From assembly GCF_014844075.1 (NCBI RefSeq), contig NZ_CP062165.1, positions 2,728,001 through 2,792,000 of the forward strand: a DNA stretch of 64,000 nucleotides. Direction: 5' to 3'. A model generated the notes under the pieces. That model saw only the letters and a program-made list of their open reading frames with translations, searched no databases and was not told the origin of the DNA. Of the stretch, positions 46,409 through 55,670 are shown piece by piece. The position numbers were made by a program, and so were the translations under genes. The first letter of the stretch is position 1. Every line of letters begins with the position of its first letter. The DNA comes from Paenibacillus sp. JNUCC-31. GTDB lineage: Bacteria; Bacillota; Bacilli; Paenibacillales; Paenibacillaceae.

Positions 46409-47770
46409 TTACACCATCGCTGGTGTTTTCACTTCCACTGGAGGCAACGCCTGAAGACCAGCCGAGTTCAGGAAGTTCCACGGTTTGTTGTAGTGTGGCT
46501 GGAAGAAAAAGTCGATGAAGGCCAGTTCATCTACCGTCATGTTGTTCTGGATGCAGACAGAAATCGTATTGATCGACTGTGTCAGATCAGCCTGCGACAT
46601 GACCTGTGCACCTACAATGCGGCGTGTAGCCTGTTCATAGATCACTTTGAGCAGCAGTTTCTCTGCTGTTGGCATGAACTCTGGACGGTAAGCATCTTCA
46701 AGCGTTACAGCTTCAACCACCAGACCCTCGTCCGCAGCAGATGTTTCTGTCAGACCAGTACCTGCAATATTTTGCTCATAAATTTTAATCCCTGATGTGC
46801 CTTGTGTACCCATGTACGGTGTCGTCGGACGAACCAGGTTTCGCGCTACGAGTGTACCCATCCGCACTGCATTGGTTGCCAGTGGAATGTACGCTGCCTT
46901 ACCGGTTGGATTGTAATGGATTGCACAGCTGTCTCCCGCAGCGAAGACGTCTTTTTGGCTGGTTTGCATATATTTATCCACGATGATTGCGCCGTTCGGC
47001 AGCATATCCACCTGGCCTTTGAGCAGTTCTGTATTTGGACGGAAACCAATGCACAAAATAACGAGGTCCGTTTCGAACTCACCCTTGGATGTAATGACCT
47101 TGTTCACTTTGCCATTTTCCCCGGTAAACTTCTGTACCGTTTGACCCAGCGCCAGCTTGATGCCGTGTCCAGTCAACGTATCTTCAATAGCATCTGTGAA
47201 CTCGGGATCGAGATATTTGTTCAAAATCCGATCCACACTGTCAATCAGCGTAACTTCCTTCCCATTCATCTGGAAAGCCTCTACCAGCTCGATGCCGATG
47301 TATCCTGCTCCAACCACGGTAATGCGTTGGGCATCCTTCGCTTTTTCAATGATCGTGTTGGAATGATTGTAGTTTTTACAAAGTAAAATGTTGTCCAGCT
47401 CAATGCCTTCCAGCTTCGGAACGACAGGCCATGAACCCGTTGTCACGATCAGCTTATCGAACGTATCTTCAAATTCTTCCCCGGTTTTCAGGTTTTTAGC
47501 CTGAAGTGTATGGCCCTCGGTATCGACTGCCGTTACTTCATGCAGCATTTTGGTAACGACACCGAGCTCCGCCAGTTGATCTGGGGAAGAGTAGAACAGT
47601 CCGTCCGGGTCTTTCACCACACCACCCACATAAAGCGCAATGCCGCATGATAAAAAGGAGATATTGTCATTGCGCTCATACACCGTGATCGTAGCATCCG
47701 GGTACAATTTGGCGGTGTTAACGATGGCTGCGGTTCCTGCGTGGGTACATCCGATAACTGCAATTTTCAT
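46409..47770 (-). CDS. NADH oxidase / CoA-disulfide reductase family flavoprotein
   Basis: A 453-residue FAD-dependent pyridine nucleotide-disulfide oxidoreductase. It has the N-terminal FAD motif VIGCTHAGTAA, the single redox cysteine C42 in FLSCGIALYVGG (as in water-forming NADH oxidases), the NAD(P)H-binding motif VVGAGYIGIELVEAF, and DVFAAGDSCAIHY. The C-terminal dimerisation domain ends NKPWNFLNSAGLQALP. It probably reduces O2 to water with NADH; a CoA-disulfide reductase role is the alternative. Start ATG 47770 has AAGGAGGAAC upstream. Three TGTGA-N6-TCAC(A/T) boxes precede it, suggesting redox control. Confidence 0.93.
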   Translation of the reverse strand: MKIAVIGCTHAGTAAIVNTAKLYPDATITVYERNDNISFLSCGIALYVGGVVKDPDGLFYSSPDQLAELGVVTKMLHEVTAVDTEGHTLQAKNLKTGEEFEDTFDKLIVTTGSWPVVPKLEGIELDNILLCKNYNHSNTIIEKAKDAQRITVVGAGYIGIELVEAFQMNGKEVTLIDSVDRILNKYLDPEFTDAIEDTLTGHGIKLALGQTVQKFTGENGKVNKVITSKGEFETDLVILCIGFRPNTELLKGQVDMLPNGAIIVDKYMQTSQKDVFAAGDSCAIHYNPTGKAAYIPLATNAVRMGTLVARNLVRPTTPYMGTQGTSGIKIYEQNIAGTGLTETSAADEGLVVEAVTLEDAYRPEFMPTAEKLLLKVIYEQATRRIVGAQVMSQADLTQSINTISVCIQNNMTVDELAFIDFFFQPHYNKPWNFLNSAGLQALPPVEVKTPAMV

Positions 47771-47825
47771 AAAAAGTTCCTCCTTGGAGTATATAAATAA
47801 GAAATTGAAAATAACGGCATTGTTT

Positions 47826-47909
47826 TTGTGAAAAAATTCACTACTTAGTGAACGATGGTATGTGATTTATTTCACTTTATACACTTATTATAATGTGATC
47901 TTTTTCACA
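47826..47909. promoter_or_regulatory. Three Rex/Fnr-type boxes upstream of the NADH oxidase
   Basis: TGTGAAAAAATTCACT (47827-47842), TGTGATTTATTTCACT (47861-47876) and TGTGATCTTTTTCACA (47894-47909, a perfect Fnr/Crp-type site). The first, with its flanking T, is close to a Rex operator. A further dyad TTCACTACTTAGTGAA (47837-47852) overlaps the first. They lie 57-139 bases upstream of the start codon. Confidence 0.7.
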
Positions 47910-48012
47910 TTACAAGGGGTTGATCAAAATAAATTTGTCGAATGTGTTTTTCTTCCGAAATCTACTCATCTTTATAAACTTCAGTTTTCCCTGCTTGTGG
48001 CTGGTTTATGCT

Positions 48013-48049
48013 CAAAAAAAGCCTGTCCTCCATTCCTGGAGGCAGGCTT
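48013..48049 (-). terminator. Terminator of the glutathione peroxidase gene
   Basis: Stem AAGCCTGTCCTCCA / TGGAGGCAGGCTT with a 4-base loop. On the minus strand it runs into seven T residues. Confidence 0.9.
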
Positions 48050-48060
48050 CTTCATTCATT

Positions 48061-48543
48061 TTATACACCAAGCAGCTTTTCAATCTCTGCGGTCATGTCC
48101 TCTGGGGATTCTTTCGGTTCAACACGTCCTACAACTTCTCCTTCGCGATTCACAAGAAACTTGGTGAAATTCCATTGGATGCTGTTGTCTTCACCAACAC
48201 CAGGTTGCTGCTCACGCAAATACTTGAACAAAGGATGAGCATCTTCACCATTTACGTCGACCTTGGCAAATACGGGGAAATTAACGCCATAGTTGATTTG
48301 GCAGAATGATTCAGCTTCCTCACTGGACCCCGGCTCCTGGCCGCCAAACTGGTTACAAGGAAAACCCAGTACAACCAAACCTTGATCACGATAGCGATCA
48401 TAGAGCTTCTGCAATTCACCGTATTGTGGAGTCAGTCCACACTTGCTGGCAGTATTGGCGATCACCAATACTTTGCCTTGATACAGATCGAGTGGTACTT
48501 CCTGATTTGCGGTCGTTACCGCCTGATACGAATATACGGACAT
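48061..48543 (-). CDS. Glutathione peroxidase family thiol peroxidase
   Basis: A 160-residue thioredoxin-fold peroxidase. It has the peroxidatic cysteine C35 in NTASKCGLTPQY (Cys replaces selenocysteine), the conserved FPCNQFGGQEPG, which includes the resolving-type cysteine region, and WNFTKFLV (catalytic Trp and Asn). It is the normal length for bacterial Gpx. It would reduce peroxides using thioredoxin or bacillithiol, since Bacillota generally lack glutathione. Start ATG 48543 has GGGAGGAATCAG upstream. It lies downstream of the FhuF-type gene on the same strand. Confidence 0.94.
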   Translation of the reverse strand: MSVYSYQAVTTANQEVPLDLYQGKVLVIANTASKCGLTPQYGELQKLYDRYRDQGLVVLGFPCNQFGGQEPGSSEEAESFCQINYGVNFPVFAKVDVNGEDAHPLFKYLREQQPGVGEDNSIQWNFTKFLVNREGEVVGRVEPKESPEDMTAEIEKLLGV

Positions 48544-48730
48544 GACTGATTCCTCCCATGAGTATGATGTAGGTTGGGCTGTTGTATGTACTGTACCTAA
48601 TGACCATGCGGCACACAGCCTGTCTCTATATTATAGACCTGAGGCGGTCAATTACCAAATCTGTGATTAAACCCTGCTCAAGTTCATATCGTAAAAAACC
48701 TTCATCCATCAACATGGGCATATTCCCTTT

Positions 48731-49546
48731 TTAGCGTGACTTCGCAGCCAAAATAGCATCATATCGCTCTTGCCGCTCTGCCTTGGTCAGTTTGGGGCAG
48801 CTATAGCAATAGTCCTGACCGCCATATACCTGATGGTGTAAACAACAGACAGGTTTCATCAGCATCGTTTCTCCAGGTTGATGCGGGTTATCAATCTCTA
48901 CCGGTTTAAAGGCTAGCAGGTTCTTTTTCAGACCCAAGATCTCGGGAGACATGGTAATTACATGCTCATACCCTTGTACAACCGCTTCACGTTCCGTCTC
49001 TTTCAGATTCATCTGTAACGCTGTCGTTTTGAACCATCTCAGCATGGATGCAAGTTGTGCCCACATTTGACCCGTATTCGCTCCTCCAGCAACAGCCACC
49101 CCTTCAATCAGCGGGCGCAGCTGCTCGCCGTAATATGCTGTCAATACATCATTACGCCAGGAGGATGGAACGGCATCAGGTCCTGCCACCAGATTCGGAT
49201 GTGATTGCTCGGTTACATTGTTCAGTTGAAAACCAATCGCCGGACGGCCATCCTCTACCTCCAACTGCAAAATAACATTATCTAGCGTAAGATCGAGCCG
49301 TGTGTCACATAGAGCCGTCATGTAGTGAACCCCAATCATCAGGCCACGAACCGAATGCATGAAATAAACAGCAGCCGAGCGAAGAGAATCAGCCCGAAGA
49401 TGCTCATTATAGGCCTCCAGCATAAGCTTTGCCTTCTCGGGATGTCTTAATGCTGTCAAAGGTATGCCAAAGACTGGTTCGTCTATCGGTGCGGTTGTTG
49501 TGATTCGTCCGTACTGCTGTAACCAGGTGTAGTTGATTTCTCCCAT
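48731..49546 (-). CDS. FhuF-type siderophore-iron reductase
   Basis: A 271-residue protein with the C-terminal [2Fe-2S] motif C234-C235-x11-C247-x2-C250 (CCLHHQVYGGQDYCYSC), the hallmark of FhuF-like ferric-siderophore reductases. The N-terminal region is helical and otherwise variable. It would reduce Fe(III) in imported siderophores in the cytoplasm and release iron. Start ATG 49546 follows GGAGGTCTAC. It lies 96 bases downstream of the siderophore ABC ATPase, probably in the same Fur-controlled transcript. Confidence 0.88.
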   Translation of the reverse strand: MGEINYTWLQQYGRITTTAPIDEPVFGIPLTALRHPEKAKLMLEAYNEHLRADSLRSAAVYFMHSVRGLMIGVHYMTALCDTRLDLTLDNVILQLEVEDGRPAIGFQLNNVTEQSHPNLVAGPDAVPSSWRNDVLTAYYGEQLRPLIEGVAVAGGANTGQMWAQLASMLRWFKTTALQMNLKETEREAVVQGYEHVITMSPEILGLKKNLLAFKPVEIDNPHQPGETMLMKPVCCLHHQVYGGQDYCYSCPKLTKAERQERYDAILAAKSR

Positions 49547-49570
49547 TCCTGTAGACCTCCCGTGAATGCG

Positions 49571-49605
49571 AATGAGCCGCTTGCATTATGCACAGCGGCT
49601 TCATT
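49571..49605 (-). terminator. Weak intercistronic hairpin
   Basis: Stem AATGAGCCGCT / AGCGGCTTCATT with an inner TGCATTATGCA palindrome, without a clear T run. It may be a processing or attenuation site between the ATPase and reductase genes. Confidence 0.4.
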
Positions 49606-49642
49606 CTATAGTTTAGGACCACATATGCCCCGTATCATTAGC

Positions 49643-50524
49643 TCAGGTCGCGTGAAGAACACGCTGCTCTGTCCGTCCGCCAGCATGAACCATTGCACTG
49701 TTCATGACCATTTGTTCTGGAGATGCAGACGGTTGGCGTTGACCCGCAAGGGCGTAAGGCAAGCAGAGCGGTACACCGGAACGCGGATCAATCACGATAT
49801 CCGCCTCAATGTTGAATACTTCGCGAAGCACATCGGAGTTCATAACCTCTGCGGGTGAACCTGTAGCGATGGCTTTACCTTTCTTGATCCCAATCATGTG
49901 ATGCGCATAACGGGAAGCATGGTTCAAGTCATGCACAACCATAACGATCGTACGGTTTGCTGTGGCATTCAGCTGCTCCAGCAATTGCAGCACTTCAAGC
50001 TGGTGAGCCATATCGAGGAACGTTGTCGGCTCGTCCAGGAACAGAATATCTGTCTCCTGTGCAAGTGCCATGGCAATCCAGGCACGTTGACGCTGTCCAC
50101 CGGACAGCTGATCGATTGGACGATCATGGAATTCCGTCATGCCTGTCACTTCGATTGCCCATTCAATCATGCGTTTGTCTTCAGCACGCATCGAACCAAA
50201 GCCTTTTTGATAAGGGAACCGTCCGTAGGATACCAGCTCAGTTACGGTAAGTCCTTCGGGAGCTGTTGGATTCTGTGGCAAAATCGCAAGCTGCTTGGCA
50301 ACTTCACGCGTGGACTGCTTATGAATGGATTTCCCGTCGAGCAACACACTACCTGCTTTTGGATTCATGATCCGTGCCATGGTTTTCAGAATGGTAGACT
50401 TTCCTGAACCATTGGCTCCAACAAGTGCTGTAATTTTTCCTTGGGGAATTTGAATATTCAGATTATCAACAATCAGTCTTTCCTCATAAGCGATATCCAG
50501 CTTGGACGTCTCCAGACGAAACAT
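49643..50524 (-). CDS. Ferric-siderophore ABC transporter ATPase (YusV/FhuC-like)
   Basis: A 293-residue ATP-binding subunit of a FecCD-type importer. It has Walker A GANGSGKST (36-44), Q-loop ILPQNPTAPEG, signature LSGGQRQRAWIAMALAQ, Walker B ILFLDEPTTFLD and H-loop VVHDLNHASRY. In B. subtilis the shared ATPase YusV serves several siderophore importers including Feu. This gene is a good counterpart, since neither permease nor binding protein is adjacent. A 40-residue C-terminal tail after PLCLPYALAG is unusual. Start ATG 50524; a perfect Fur box lies about 110 bases upstream. Confidence 0.93.
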   Translation of the reverse strand: MFRLETSKLDIAYEERLIVDNLNIQIPQGKITALVGANGSGKSTILKTMARIMNPKAGSVLLDGKSIHKQSTREVAKQLAILPQNPTAPEGLTVTELVSYGRFPYQKGFGSMRAEDKRMIEWAIEVTGMTEFHDRPIDQLSGGQRQRAWIAMALAQETDILFLDEPTTFLDMAHQLEVLQLLEQLNATANRTIVMVVHDLNHASRYAHHMIGIKKGKAIATGSPAEVMNSDVLREVFNIEADIVIDPRSGVPLCLPYALAGQRQPSASPEQMVMNSAMVHAGGRTEQRVLHAT

Positions 50525-50636
50525 GCGATCATCCCTCTCTCATTTATCCCGGTTATGTATTCCGGCTATGATAACGAAAACGAAATTGTGGTTCAACGTA
50601 TTTCCGGCTCAACAAGTTTCTATACTCTAAAGATAC

Positions 50637-50651
50637 TGATAATCATTATCA
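50637..50651. promoter_or_regulatory. Perfect Fur box
   Basis: TGATAATCATTATCA, an exact 7-1-7 inverted repeat, upstream of the siderophore ATPase gene. Between it and 50891 the sequence is AT-rich, and I see nothing else in it. Confidence 0.9.
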
Positions 50652-50890
50652 TTTGTCAACACCAAATACGAAATCCTTTGCTGGTTTAGAGCATTTTTTG
50701 AAGTGTTTTACTACATTTCGGCTAGATTGCCCACCTTTTATGTGAGAGCTTTTCTCATCGTTTACATGCATTTCATCGCTTTTTGCATGGCTCTCCTTAC
50801 CCAACATTTTAATAATGTGTCCATATTGTGAAAAATAGACCTGTTTGATTCATTTTGTATATGACATTCTCCTTCACTTGAATAAAAACA

Positions 50891-50934
50891 AAAAATACAG
50901 CCCCCACGAAATTCTACGAGGTGGCTGTATTTTG
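50891..50934 (-). terminator. Terminator of the six-gene GTPase system
   Basis: Stem AAAATACAGCCCCCACG / CGAGGTGGCTGTATTTT. On the minus strand it is followed by TTTTTTGTTTTT. It lies just after the stop of the GAP1-like gene. Confidence 0.85.
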
Positions 50935-50961
50935 TATTAATAACATATCCAAGTATCCCGC

Positions 50962-53900
50962 TTACAGCTTCGGTTCCGGGACTAGATTGATCACGGCCGT
51001 TCCACTCTGAACACTCGCGATGTTCTCCAGATCGATATCGTCCGGAAGCTCCACTTGGTGCCCATAGGGATATAAACGGTCTGCTTCGGCAACAGTCAGA
51101 TTTTTCGCTGAAGATGGATCTGCCCCCGAAGACGGAGAGGAATCAGAAGGCAGATCGCCTGCTGCTCCTTGTGCAGAGCCCTCACCTATAGCGTCGGAGG
51201 CTGTGCCAGTCCCTGCATCCATCCCCGTGCTGCCTGCTGCCGGATCTGAAACGTTGTCCTCGTTCGTGGCTGAATCTCCCCCCTGCTTAGCTTCTCCACT
51301 CTGCTGAGTATCTTCTGCACCATCAGTAGAAGAACCAGCGGAGCTTCCTTCAGGCGTGCCCTCTGAGTTGTTTCCAGCTGCACCTGCACCTTCCCCATCC
51401 GGCTCCGCATTTCGGTTAAAACTCTCCCATTCACCCTCTGCATGGAGTTCCTGTTTGGTACCATCCTTCAAGTTCCATTGGAGAGTGTCCATTTGCAAGG
51501 CGTTGCTGTCCGCTTCATTTCTGTAACGGATCACCAACTGGGCAGGAATCTGTGTACCGTCATTCGCTTCGGAAGCCGGAACGAGATAGGCGATCTGTTC
51601 AGCGATCTGTACCTCAGGTTCAGCGGGAACAACGGGCTCCTGTGACGGTGGAGGTGATGCCGCTGGCGTCTCCGCTTTCCCTCCCATCAAAGCATACGTG
51701 CCTCCAGCAATACCCAGGATCAGGATGACAATGATCGATCCTAGAAAAAGGTTTTTCCTTTTACCTGTCAGCATGCGAATCAGCGGAGAAGACAACTCGG
51801 TTCTGGCGCGGTCGTAGACTGGCTTCATTGTCTTGCTTGCTCTGGCATAATAGGGCTTGAATGTTGACTTTGACTTAAAGGCTTCGCGATCATGGGCCTT
51901 GAAATAGGTAACGATTGCATCAGCGTAACTCTTATGTGCGTTGGAGCCGCGAATAAACAATCGTTGATTTCCCGACCACTCCATAAATTGATACAACACT
52001 TCTGTTCGTCCTGAATTAGTGTAGATAAATTCAATAAGGCCTGGATAATCGAGCCTGTTGCTGCCACTCCCACCCCGATAAAAAGCCAACGGCAGCGCTT
52101 CAAAGGCAGGCGTACCCGGAAGCTCACGCAGCTCTTCGGCAAGCCAGCGACGCGTCCAGCGCTGGAGCTCATTACGCTCGGACAGCGAGAGTCCTTCCAG
52201 CTCCTCTTCTTCACGCCCCTCGCCACTGAGCCATGCTCTCGCCGCCAGCATCAGGTTTGTACGGGCAGACACATCCGCTCCCTGACGTGCAGCCCAATCC
52301 CTCACCTCGTTACCATGCAGCAAAATATCTATGCTTAACAGCTGTTCACGATTAACCCGCTCCAGATCGAGATCCTGGATCATAAACAAGTTGATGACGT
52401 AAGCCAGCTTATCTGCAAGCCGGGTTAACTCCTCCTGATATGCAGGTTGCTGGAAGGCAGACTCAGACCCACCTTTCCGGTTAGCCCGAGTTACAGCTCC
52501 AGACTGTCCGATCCGGGCAGTAATGCCTGAATCGAAGGAACCTGTGGCTGATACTCGGTCCAGTACACTAACCCGTTTAAGTGCTTCATTGGCAGAATGA
52601 ACCGGGTTAGGAGCAGAACATAATCGTTCCCGCAGCTCGGTTGACGTTCGTTCCAGCAGGAAGCTGTTGTGGATGGCAGACGGATGGGAGGTGACCCAAC
52701 TCTGAATCACTTCCACGACGTCGGCAGCCGACTCCGTGCGTTTCAGCTGATTATCCAGATAAGGCTCGAACAACAGCTTGGTCAGTGATTCGTTCGCCAG
52801 CACTTTGTCGAAGAAAGCGCGACTTAACACGCTGCCCCGATCCAGCAAACCATACAGTTCCTGCACAGCACGCATACGTTTCTGTGAACGGGCGTTATTA
52901 ACGCCGTAGATGAAGTAATCCACGATCCGGGACTGTACGACTGGCGCAGCGACCCGGAAATACTCCCCGATGCGTGCAGCAACCGATTCTTCAGGCACAT
53001 TCTCCCTTTTGACGCTGTCCAGCTCACGACTGAGCAGCGTCAGAAACAGTTCGTTCAAACGTGAACGTTGCTGTGCCCCGCCTTCCGGTTTCAAGTAGGT
53101 GAGCAAGCCACTCAGGACATCGTTTTTGTTATCCACATACAGATCTTCCCTGCCCTGCTCCAGACGATAGAACATGGAGAGTTCTCCGTATGCTTCAATG
53201 GAGAGCTCCCGTCCAGGTTCCATGCCAGACAGCATCTCATCGGCAAAATCATAAAAAGGACCCACAGCTGTCGGCTCGTGCAGCAGTGACCAGGCGAATT
53301 CCGTGTAGGGAAGCTTCGCCACAGATGCATCAGCATGGGTAACTCTCCCGGATACCAGATCAAAGGTGAAATCCTTCTCCGTGTTCCTGTCTTTTGGACG
53401 CAGTGTGCCACGCTCCACAAACTGGACATGAATGCCCTTCTTGGCCTGCGGCTCCTTGGCAAACGTCATAAAGCCCAGCTGCCGCCGGAATGCGTAAGGC
53501 AGCGCCGTAAATAGCAAACGCAGCAGTCCCTTGGCTCCGGCTGTAACTTCCTCAGCGGGCACATCCAGTGCAATATATACCTTCCGACGTGTCGCTACAG
53601 CTTGCATAACAGCGTAGAGCAGGCGCTTGAACACCACTTCGTCCATTTTCAGAGCACCGAGGATCTGACTTGGTGGAGAATCTGAACTGAACCCACCTAG
53701 GCTTGCCCCCATTCCGAGTCCCGTGCTTGTACCTCTGGCCGATCCTTGTCCAACACCAGCCGCAAGTGGCAATTCCGTAAGTGCAGGCAGCACTGTGCCT
53801 TGTTCGATGTCATAGGACGTGGCGAACACAGCATCCAGCCAGCCGCCTTGCTTCATCTGCTCTTCCGAGCGTTCGGGAGACAGGACATAATTATGGGCAA

Positions 53901-54210
53901 AAAAAGCGCTGCGCAGCCCGGTGAAATCAGCGGACTGGTACACATTTTGCCCAAGAATCGTCTCTCCGCTCTCCAGATGCAGCAAATGAATGGAAGGCGG
54001 GAACTTCGTCTCATCCTTCTCACTCCGGCCTGTCAGCTCTGCTGGTGCGTCATAGACGCAGTAGGGATGAAGCACTTTTTTGATAAAAGAAGGGTCCAGT
54101 CCCGGCGATGCGGCAACCGTATCGAATCCCTCCGTTGTGCGAAACACCCCGCGCCGCTCTCTGGTGTACATCTGTTGTTCAATTGGCGGGGTTATGGAAG
54201 AACGCATCAT
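50962..54210 (-). CDS. GAP1-like GTPase-associated membrane protein
   Basis: A 1082-residue protein. The N-terminal start EQQMYTRERRGVFRTTEGFD, then HPYCVYDAP and PYAFRRQLGFMTFAKEP resemble the N and M domains of GTPase-associated protein 1 (GAP1-N2/M/C). I recall those from comparative genomics of NTPase-linked conflict systems; an HMM search is needed. After about 815 mostly helical residues comes a single TM segment (about 820-842; SIIVILILGIAGGTYALM), and then a tail of about 240 residues. The tail contains a Gly/Ser/Asp/Glu low-complexity region and would be extracytoplasmic by the positive-inside rule. The start overlaps the upstream GTPase stop by 4 bases, so the two are translationally coupled. 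Its role is presumably as effector or scaffold for that GTPase (inference). Confidence 0.75.
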   Translation of the reverse strand: MMRSSITPPIEQQMYTRERRGVFRTTEGFDTVAASPGLDPSFIKKVLHPYCVYDAPAELTGRSEKDETKFPPSIHLLHLESGETILGQNVYQSADFTGLRSAFFAHNYVLSPERSEEQMKQGGWLDAVFATSYDIEQGTVLPALTELPLAAGVGQGSARGTSTGLGMGASLGGFSSDSPPSQILGALKMDEVVFKRLLYAVMQAVATRRKVYIALDVPAEEVTAGAKGLLRLLFTALPYAFRRQLGFMTFAKEPQAKKGIHVQFVERGTLRPKDRNTEKDFTFDLVSGRVTHADASVAKLPYTEFAWSLLHEPTAVGPFYDFADEMLSGMEPGRELSIEAYGELSMFYRLEQGREDLYVDNKNDVLSGLLTYLKPEGGAQQRSRLNELFLTLLSRELDSVKRENVPEESVAARIGEYFRVAAPVVQSRIVDYFIYGVNNARSQKRMRAVQELYGLLDRGSVLSRAFFDKVLANESLTKLLFEPYLDNQLKRTESAADVVEVIQSWVTSHPSAIHNSFLLERTSTELRERLCSAPNPVHSANEALKRVSVLDRVSATGSFDSGITARIGQSGAVTRANRKGGSESAFQQPAYQEELTRLADKLAYVINLFMIQDLDLERVNREQLLSIDILLHGNEVRDWAARQGADVSARTNLMLAARAWLSGEGREEEELEGLSLSERNELQRWTRRWLAEELRELPGTPAFEALPLAFYRGGSGSNRLDYPGLIEFIYTNSGRTEVLYQFMEWSGNQRLFIRGSNAHKSYADAIVTYFKAHDREAFKSKSTFKPYYARASKTMKPVYDRARTELSSPLIRMLTGKRKNLFLGSIIVILILGIAGGTYALMGGKAETPAASPPPSQEPVVPAEPEVQIAEQIAYLVPASEANDGTQIPAQLVIRYRNEADSNALQMDTLQWNLKDGTKQELHAEGEWESFNRNAEPDGEGAGAAGNNSEGTPEGSSAGSSTDGAEDTQQSGEAKQGGDSATNEDNVSDPAAGSTGMDAGTGTASDAIGEGSAQGAAGDLPSDSSPSSGADPSSAKNLTVAEADRLYPYGHQVELPDDIDLENIASVQSGTAVINLVPEPKL

Positions 54211-55466
54211 CCCACTCTCCCCTCAATGTACTTCAGCTTGTACAGCAGCCAGAGGAATGGCTCATCGACACGGATTGGACTGACCACGCCTTGCAGCTTC
54301 ATATCTACCGGATTGCTACCCAGCGCAGATACTGCAAAGTAAGCCGTATCCTTAAAATACACATCCATCGTGCCTTTGAACGGACGGTCCACCTTCTCGA
54401 TAAAACGCCGGATCTCCCCGTCGATATTCTCGAATTCGGTCAGGTCGAACCAGTCGCGGTGTACCATGTTGCGGAACACATTGCTGTTGGATTTGATGTA
54501 ATCGCCCTCTTCATCCTTGAGGGAATGCAGCATGTCGCTTTTGGTGAGCACGACGGCTGTTGGAATATTCGTCTTGGCTTTGTCCTGGTACGCAATAAAG
54601 TCACCAAACATCGTCAGCACCACATCACGCGGCTCATCGTATCTTGGCGTCCACTCGCCTGGCTCATTGCCGAGGTTAATGCGGATTTTGTCCCGGATGG
54701 AACGAATCTGGAGCGGGTCCACCATGAACAGAATGCCTGCCGAGTTCTTGATATGCTGCCCGTGAAGTCCCAGATAGTCCTGCTCCACCATACCTTCACC
54801 AGCGACGTCAAAAAACACCAGTGTCAGCGGGGCTTTATCTTCATCCTTGAATACAAATTGAAAAATAAAAGGCTCTTGCAGCTTCTCTTTCTGCGTTGAA
54901 TCCAACAGATCGCCCCGCTCGAATAGTGGCTCTTCGTAATCGGCACGGAACCGGCGACTAATCTCTGCATTCAGCGGCATGCAGGCCGCATCAAAGTGAT
55001 CGGCTGTGTAATGCTGCAATGTATGAATTAATGAAGTCATATAGACGGATTTACCCACCTGGGATGCCCCGATAATGGAAATGATATTGCTGGGAGCCTT
55101 GCCTGCCGTGACAGGCAGCTCGTTATGGCACTGTGGACACAGCCGACGCCGTGTGACGACACCATAACGATCGTTCAGTCCCATCACAATGTTATCCGAA
55201 TAGATGCGATGTTCCTCAGGTACATCATGCGGGGCCAGCACGGCCTCCATATCAAACACCGTATCCAGTCCAAACCGTTCGCGATACCGATTCAACTTCG
55301 CATCTTCCCCAAGAGCGTAGTCCTCATCGTCGTCGCGATGATGGGCAGCCCGGAATACAACCTCCTCCGGTGAAAACTTGCTGAAGCAATACGGACATAC
55401 AATATCGTAAAACAGCGGACGTTCCTCCGGCTGCTGTCTTTTCAAAAATCGACTAAAGAAACTCAT
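54207..55466 (-). CDS. Zinc-ribbon P-loop GTPase (double-GTPase-like)
   Basis: A 419-residue cytoplasmic GTPase. A split zinc ribbon (CPYC 24-27 and CPQC 110-113) brackets an acidic, charged insert. The GTPase domain has Walker A GASQVGKS (133-140), switch/Walker B FFDVAGEG (D220) and the base-specificity motif TKSD (308-311). It resembles the DO-GTPase2 type associated with GAP1 proteins (recollection, to be tested by HMM). Start ATG 55466 follows GGGGAGGGGA at about 6 bases; GTG 55472 is less likely. The gene overlaps the GAP1-like gene by 4 bases. The hairpin repeat copy 2 is 45 bases upstream, separating it from the rest of the cluster. Confidence 0.82.
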   Translation of the reverse strand: MSFFSRFLKRQQPEERPLFYDIVCPYCFSKFSPEEVVFRAAHHRDDDEDYALGEDAKLNRYRERFGLDTVFDMEAVLAPHDVPEEHRIYSDNIVMGLNDRYGVVTRRRLCPQCHNELPVTAGKAPSNIISIIGASQVGKSVYMTSLIHTLQHYTADHFDAACMPLNAEISRRFRADYEEPLFERGDLLDSTQKEKLQEPFIFQFVFKDEDKAPLTLVFFDVAGEGMVEQDYLGLHGQHIKNSAGILFMVDPLQIRSIRDKIRINLGNEPGEWTPRYDEPRDVVLTMFGDFIAYQDKAKTNIPTAVVLTKSDMLHSLKDEEGDYIKSNSNVFRNMVHRDWFDLTEFENIDGEIRRFIEKVDRPFKGTMDVYFKDTAYFAVSALGSNPVDMKLQGVVSPIRVDEPFLWLLYKLKYIEGRVG

Positions 55467-55510
55467 AGCCACTCCCCTCCCCTGATCAGTTAGACTACAC
55501 TGATTTTCAC

Positions 55511-55653
55511 TTACACTACGATGACAGAGTAACCTTCCAATCGCTGTTATCCCCAGATTTTTTTTGATTCCCTTTTCTAAAGGGAAAAATCCGGTGATAA
55601 AGGCGAACGCTTCGCTTTTTCAGGTTATTTCTGTCCTCTCCGTTTCAGTGTAA
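55511..55653. repeat. Interspersed hairpin repeat, copy 2
   Basis: About 143 bases matching copies 1 and 3. The ends are TTACAC and GTGTAA. Inside are GATGACAGAG, GTTATCCCCAGATTTT, then AAAAATCCGGTGATAA, GGCGAACGCTTCGC and AGGTTATTTCTGTCCTCTCC. The right inner arm has diverged, so the inner stem is weaker than in copy 1. It lies in the gap inside the six-gene cluster, upstream of the zinc-ribbon GTPase. Confidence 0.85.
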
Positions 55654-55670
55654 AAAATTACCCTAACCAT

